Shown here: positions 33,283 through 35,862 of the stretch, piece by piece
Numbering within the stretch: the stretch's first letter is position 1
How the letters are laid out: each line of letters begins with the position of its first letter
DNA from: an uncultured Clostridium sp.
GTDB taxonomy: Bacteria; Bacillota; Clostridia; Lachnospirales; Lachnospiraceae
Direction of reading: 5' to 3'
DNA length: 35,862 nucleotides
Assembly: GCA_946498245.1 (NCBI GenBank)
Contig: CAMMNN010000035.1
Coordinates: 1-35,862, forward strand
Notes under the pieces: generated by a model
The model's database searches: none
Told to the model about the DNA's origin: nothing
What the model saw: only the letters and a program-made list of their open reading frames with translations
Made by a program: the position numbers and the translations under genes

Positions 33283-33864
33283 ATGAAAAAGATTTTAGTG
33301 ATGGGAATACTTTGCGCCAGTATGAACCTGGCAGCCTGCTCGGTTCTGCCTATTGATACAGGCAAACCGGTTCAGACGACACAGCGGCAGCCGGAAACCC
33401 AAAAAGAAACAGAAGAAACAAAAAAGGAAACAGAGGAAACGCCAAGCCCGGTACAGACAGAGGCAGTAAAAGCCGAAAGCGTAGCAGCCCCCTCTCCGGT
33501 GGAGGAAGAGGATATGGAAGCGGAGATACATGATGCTTTGTTCCGTTCTACGGCTTCGGCAGTACAGATGGAAATTACCACGGGAAAGACTACGGAATAT
33601 TTAGACAGCTTTTGTAATTATCCCATCAGAGTGGTAAAAGGGGAAAAAGAAACCATGATCAATGATTTGAAGGATCTGGAAAAGATAGGTTTGAAGGAAT
33701 TATATACCGACTCTCTTTTAAAGGCTGTCGAGGCGGCGGATCCGGAAACAATGGAGATCGAGGATGGCATGGCTGTCTTAGGAGATCCGGATACGGCTTA
33801 CGTTGTGCTGGGAGAAGATGAGAACGGAATTATTGGCATTGCAGAGTTTCATTATGTGAAGTAA
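33283..33864 (+). CDS. small lipoprotein of the skin-like element
   Basis: A 193-residue predicted lipoprotein. Signal peptide MKKILVMGILCASMNLAAC ends in lipobox LAAC with Cys19 as the lipidated residue. A linker rich in Gln, Thr, Glu and Pro (residues about 25-75) is followed by a folded domain of about 110 residues (FRSTASAVQMEITTGKTTEYLDSF... to IGIAEFHYVK). I do not recognise the domain. ATG 33283 lies 9 nt after AAAGGAG; ATG 33277 is only 3 nt away. It sits directly behind the second two-component system and its promoter carries that regulator's probable site, so it may be a target or a sensor partner. Confidence 0.8.
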   Translation: MKKILVMGILCASMNLAACSVLPIDTGKPVQTTQRQPETQKETEETKKETEETPSPVQTEAVKAESVAAPSPVEEEDMEAEIHDALFRSTASAVQMEITTGKTTEYLDSFCNYPIRVVKGEKETMINDLKDLEKIGLKELYTDSLLKAVEAADPETMEIEDGMAVLGDPDTAYVVLGEDENGIIGIAEFHYVK

Positions 33865-33923
33865 AGACCATGTAAAGCAAAGTCCTCCGAAATGTTTAAA
33901 GAAATAGTCAGAAGGGAAAGGGT

Positions 33924-33961
33924 CCCGTCGCAGAGGGAATGACTGCGTCGGGGCTCTTTTT
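33924..33961 (+). terminator. terminator at the right end of the element
   Basis: CCCGTCGCAG (33924-33933) pairs with CTGCGTCGGG (33943-33952) with one mismatch, followed by CTCTTTTT. It stops element transcripts about 30 bp before attR. Confidence 0.75.
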
Positions 33962-34016
33962 GCTGCCGGAAAGCCGCTGTGAGAGGATAGCAAATGAAAT
34001 CCTGATGTTGCTGAGA
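33961..34016. other. attR of the skin-like element
   Basis: The element arm GCTGTGAGAGGATAGC (33976-33991) meets the core AAATG (33992-33996) and then sigK coding DNA. Its reverse complement matches the attL arm exactly over 16 bp. The circle junction attP would read arm-CAAATG-arm, a near-perfect palindrome around an asymmetric centre, with crossover AA at 33993-33994. Confidence 0.8.
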
Positions 34017-34367
34017 GCCAGCAAAAAGTATTCACGGGAGGTTTCGCTTTTTGAACCGATTGGGGTAGACAAGGACGGGGAAAGCGTAAGTCTGGTAGAC
34101 GTTATTGAAACCGACAATACAGAAACCATTGATCTTTTAATATTAAACCAGGACGTCAAAGTTCTTTACGAGGCGTGTGAAACCTGTCTGAAGGACATGG
34201 AAAAGACCGTTATCCGTCTCCGGTACGGCCTGTACGGAGGAAAAGAACATACGCAGAGAGAGATTGCGGGGACTCTGGGGATTTCCCGATCCTATGTCAG
34301 CCGTATTGAAAAGCGATCCATTGAAAAAATCCGTCAGGAATTTGCCAGCCGCAAACAAATAGTATAA
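33996..34367 (+). CDS. sigK: sigK, C-terminal part (interrupted by skin-like element)
   Basis: The remaining 123 codons of sigK, starting at E of EILMLLRASKKYSREVSLFEPIG. This completes region 2, then linker and region 4: VIRLRYGLYGGKEHTQREIAGTLGISRSYVSRIEKRSIEKI, the -35 recognition HTH. It has no start codon or ribosome site of its own as a unit; the in-frame reading from 33939 is an artefact of the junction. Joined to codons 1-89 at AAATG it gives a 212-residue SigK with consensus CVENEILM across the join. No frameshift or stop is seen in either half, so the gene is functional after excision. Confidence 0.92.
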   Translation, partial: EILMLLRASKKYSREVSLFEPIGVDKDGESVSLVDVIETDNTETIDLLILNQDVKVLYEACETCLKDMEKTVIRLRYGLYGGKEHTQREIAGTLGISRSYVSRIEKRSIEKIRQEFASRKQIV

Positions 34368-34385
34368 AAAACGGAAGAAAGTACA

Positions 34386-34414
34386 TTGTGCTTTTAAAAA
34401 ATCAAGTGTATAAT
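34386..34414 (+). promoter_or_regulatory. promoter of galE
   Basis: TTGTGC (34386-34391), 17-bp spacer, TATAAT (34409-34414). The leader would be about 105 nt. Confidence 0.65.
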
Positions 34415-34421
34415 GGTAAAT

Positions 34422-34527
34422 GTCAAAGTTCGGAGGGATTTGCCGGACGGTACGAAAAAAAAGCGATGGCGGCTGCAGTGGTCTGAATTTTTTCAGGCCA
34501 TCCCGCCCCGAAAAAGGAGGAGATGTT
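34422..34527 (+). other. long galE leader with hairpin potential
   Basis: The leader contains GATGGC (about 34463) and GCCATC (about 34497) able to pair around an inner CTGAA/TTCAG hairpin, just before the AGGAGGAG ribosome site. No known riboswitch consensus is recognised. There is no T tract, so any control would act at translation. Confidence 0.35.
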
Positions 34528-35547
34528 ATGGCAATTCTAGTAGCCGGCGGAGCCGGATATATCGGAAGCCATACCTGCGTAGAACTGCTGAATGCAGGGT
34601 ACGAGGTCGTAGTAGTGGATAATCTTTACAATTCTTGTGAGGAAGCCTTAAAGCGAGTAGAAAAGATTACCGGAAAGAAAGTGACATTTTACAATGTAGA
34701 TTTGCTGGACAAGCCGGCTTTGGAGGAGGTCTTCCAAAAAGAAAAGATTGATTCCGTAATCCAGTTTGCGGGATATAAGGCTGTGGGAGAGTCCGTTGCC
34801 AAACCGCTGGAGTATTACCATAACAACATTACGGGAACCCTGATCCTGTGTGATGTCATGAGAAATCACGGCGTTAAAAATATCGTCTTCAGTTCCTCCG
34901 CCACTGTATACGGAGATCCGGCTTTTGTGCCGATTACAGAGGAATGCCCTAAAGGACAGATTACCAATCCTTACGGACAGACCAAGGGTATGTTGGAGCA
35001 GATTCTGACGGATCTCAATGTAGCCGATCCGGAATGGAATGTAATTCTCCTCCGCTATTTCAACCCCATCGGCGCTCATGAAAGCGGAACTATCGGCGAG
35101 GATCCCAAAGGTATTCCCAACAATCTGGTGCCCTATATCGCCCAGGTGGCCGTAGGAAAAAGAGAATGCGTTCATGTATTCGGCAACGATTACGATACCC
35201 CCGACGGAACGGGAGTCCGTGATTACATCCATGTAGTCGATTTGGCCAAAGGCCATGTATGCGCTATCCGCAAACTGGAGGATAAGGAAGGCGTTTCCAT
35301 CTACAATCTGGGAACAGGCCATGGCTACAGCGTTCTTCAGGTAATCCACGCCTATGAGAAAGCCTGCGGAAAGGAACTGCCCTATGTCATCGATCCCAGA
35401 AGAGCGGGAGATATTGCTCAGTGCTACTGCGATCCCAGCAAGGCAGCTAAAGAATTGGGCTGGAAGGCTGAACTGGGAATTGAAGAAATGTGCCGTGACT
35501 CCTGGAAGTGGCAGTCAGCCAATCCCGACGGATATAATCAGAATTAA
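34528..35547 (+). CDS. galE: UDP-glucose 4-epimerase
   Basis: A 339-residue SDR-family epimerase that interconverts UDP-glucose and UDP-galactose, for galactose use and for envelope glycan precursors. The NAD site GGAGYIGSH is at residues 7-15, the catalytic Ser is in SSSATVYG, YGQTKGMLE supplies the YxxxK pair, and RYFNPIGAH is the substrate region. Length is typical. ATG 34528 follows GGAGGAG; upstream in-frame starts from 34420 lie in the leader and have no ribosome site. It is transcribed alone, with its own promoter. Confidence 0.95.
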   Translation: MAILVAGGAGYIGSHTCVELLNAGYEVVVVDNLYNSCEEALKRVEKITGKKVTFYNVDLLDKPALEEVFQKEKIDSVIQFAGYKAVGESVAKPLEYYHNNITGTLILCDVMRNHGVKNIVFSSSATVYGDPAFVPITEECPKGQITNPYGQTKGMLEQILTDLNVADPEWNVILLRYFNPIGAHESGTIGEDPKGIPNNLVPYIAQVAVGKRECVHVFGNDYDTPDGTGVRDYIHVVDLAKGHVCAIRKLEDKEGVSIYNLGTGHGYSVLQVIHAYEKACGKELPYVIDPRRAGDIAQCYCDPSKAAKELGWKAELGIEEMCRDSWKWQSANPDGYNQN

Positions 35548-35862
35548 ACATAACTGTTCCCACCCAATTAAAACCCACCCAATCCTCCGATCAAAAACAC
35601 ACGGCTACACATAAGGCTTGGGTTCGGTTAAAATAAGGAAAATAAGACAGAGAGCGAGAAGGACGAAAATCTTTCTTGCTCTTTTTCTTTACCAATTTTC
35701 ACTCCTATTTTCCGCTTTTCATAAGGCTTCATCCGGCTTTTGATAAGGATAAAATTATGAAAAGTAAAAATGAAAAATCCAAAAATCCCTTGTATTTAAA
35801 AGAAAAATGGGAAATTTGGAAAAGGGAAAATGAAATTTAGAATGGGTTTAAAAAGGGAAAAA
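35548..35862. other. AT-rich non-coding tail of the window
   Basis: No gene is seen. The first 100 bp are a 3' untranslated region leading to a terminator, and the rest is A-rich sequence with several AAAATGAAAA-like runs. No promoter of good quality is visible. Confidence 0.6.
35651..35687 (+). terminator. probable terminator downstream of galE
   Basis: AGAGCGAGAAGGA (35651-35663) pairs with TCTTTCTTGCTCT (35670-35682) with two G-T pairs and a 6-nt loop, followed by TTTTTC. It is about 100 bp from the galE stop. Confidence 0.7.

Larger units (their letters stand above)
23594..33991. mobile_element. skin-like sigK-intervening element, 10,398 bp
   Basis: The segment lies between two copies of the 5-bp core AAATG (23594-23598 and 33992-33996), which split sigK in the middle of its region 2 codons. 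It carries a large serine recombinase, a small candidate directionality gene, two two-component systems, an ABC transporter and two exported proteins. Its ends form 16-bp perfect inverted arms. Removal with one core copy restores the sigK frame precisely. The position between codons EN and E is the same as in the Bacillus subtilis skin. No phage structural genes are visible. Excision in the mother cell is inferred, not observed. Confidence 0.9.

Noticed and set aside
33939..33995. An ATG-started frame leading into the sigK C-terminal part
   Set aside because: It starts inside the terminator hairpin and crosses the attachment arm, with no ribosome site. The true coding sequence begins at the core.
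23331..34367. Two separate degraded sigma-factor pseudogenes
   Set aside because: Neither half has frameshifts or internal stops, and the shared core with inverted arms and a resident serine recombinase fits programmed excision far better than decay.
34422..34527. A known riboswitch class in the galE leader
   Set aside because: Checked by eye for c-di-GMP, preQ1, purine and glycine-type cores; none of their conserved stretches is present.

Overview
The window looks like chromosome of an anaerobic, spore-forming Clostridia, most likely Lachnospiraceae. The grounds are the gene families (dgt-dnaG-rpoD-trmK operon, Csp-type subtilase, PurO-type IMP cyclohydrolase with a stand-alone AICAR transformylase, split pyrBI, prepro-less SigK), strong AGGAGG ribosome binding sites and perfect sigma-A promoters. 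The species cannot be fixed from sequence alone.

Layout. 1-820: two identical tRNA-Leu(CAG) genes, each with its own promoter and terminator, then a palindromic repeat. 850-3184: an HxlR regulator and a two-gene sufC-sufB Fe-S assembly cluster. 3229-5415: a Csp-like subtilase and a small HTH regulator. 5488-14167: a long co-directional run of dgt, dnaG, rpoD, trmK, a nucleoside kinase, a Nudix hydrolase, an SGNH esterase and an unrecognised gene. 14176-15932: rnpB facing a convergent pyrB-pyrI operon. 16063-21002: an unrecognised gene, then an ABC ATPase, an exported beta-rich protein and a MacB/FtsX-type permease behind four 11-bp direct repeats. 21010-23262: a ZTP riboswitch controlling purO and a purH-like transformylase. 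34386-35687: galE.

The main result lies between 23331 and 34367. The mother-cell sigma factor gene sigK is split into an N-terminal part (23331-23597) and a C-terminal part (33996-34367) by a 10,398-bp insertion. The insertion carries its own large serine recombinase (29167-30825). The two junctions share a 5-bp core, AAATG, flanked on the element side by 16-bp inverted arms. Joining the halves at the core restores an uninterrupted 212-codon SigK reading ...CVENEILMLLRA... This is a skin (sigK-intervening) element at the same codons as the Bacillus subtilis skin.

Unlike a prophage-derived skin, its visible cargo is signalling and export: an exported NEW3-like protein, an ABC-2 transporter and a two-component system on the minus strand, and a second two-component system with a lipoprotein on the plus strand. 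Beside the recombinase lies a 57-codon minus-strand gene that starts at TTG behind a GGAGG site and a promoter resembling the mother-cell sigma-E consensus. It is a candidate excision-control factor. The restored SigK has no pro-sequence, so excision would be the main visible switch for SigK activity, as in Clostridioides difficile.
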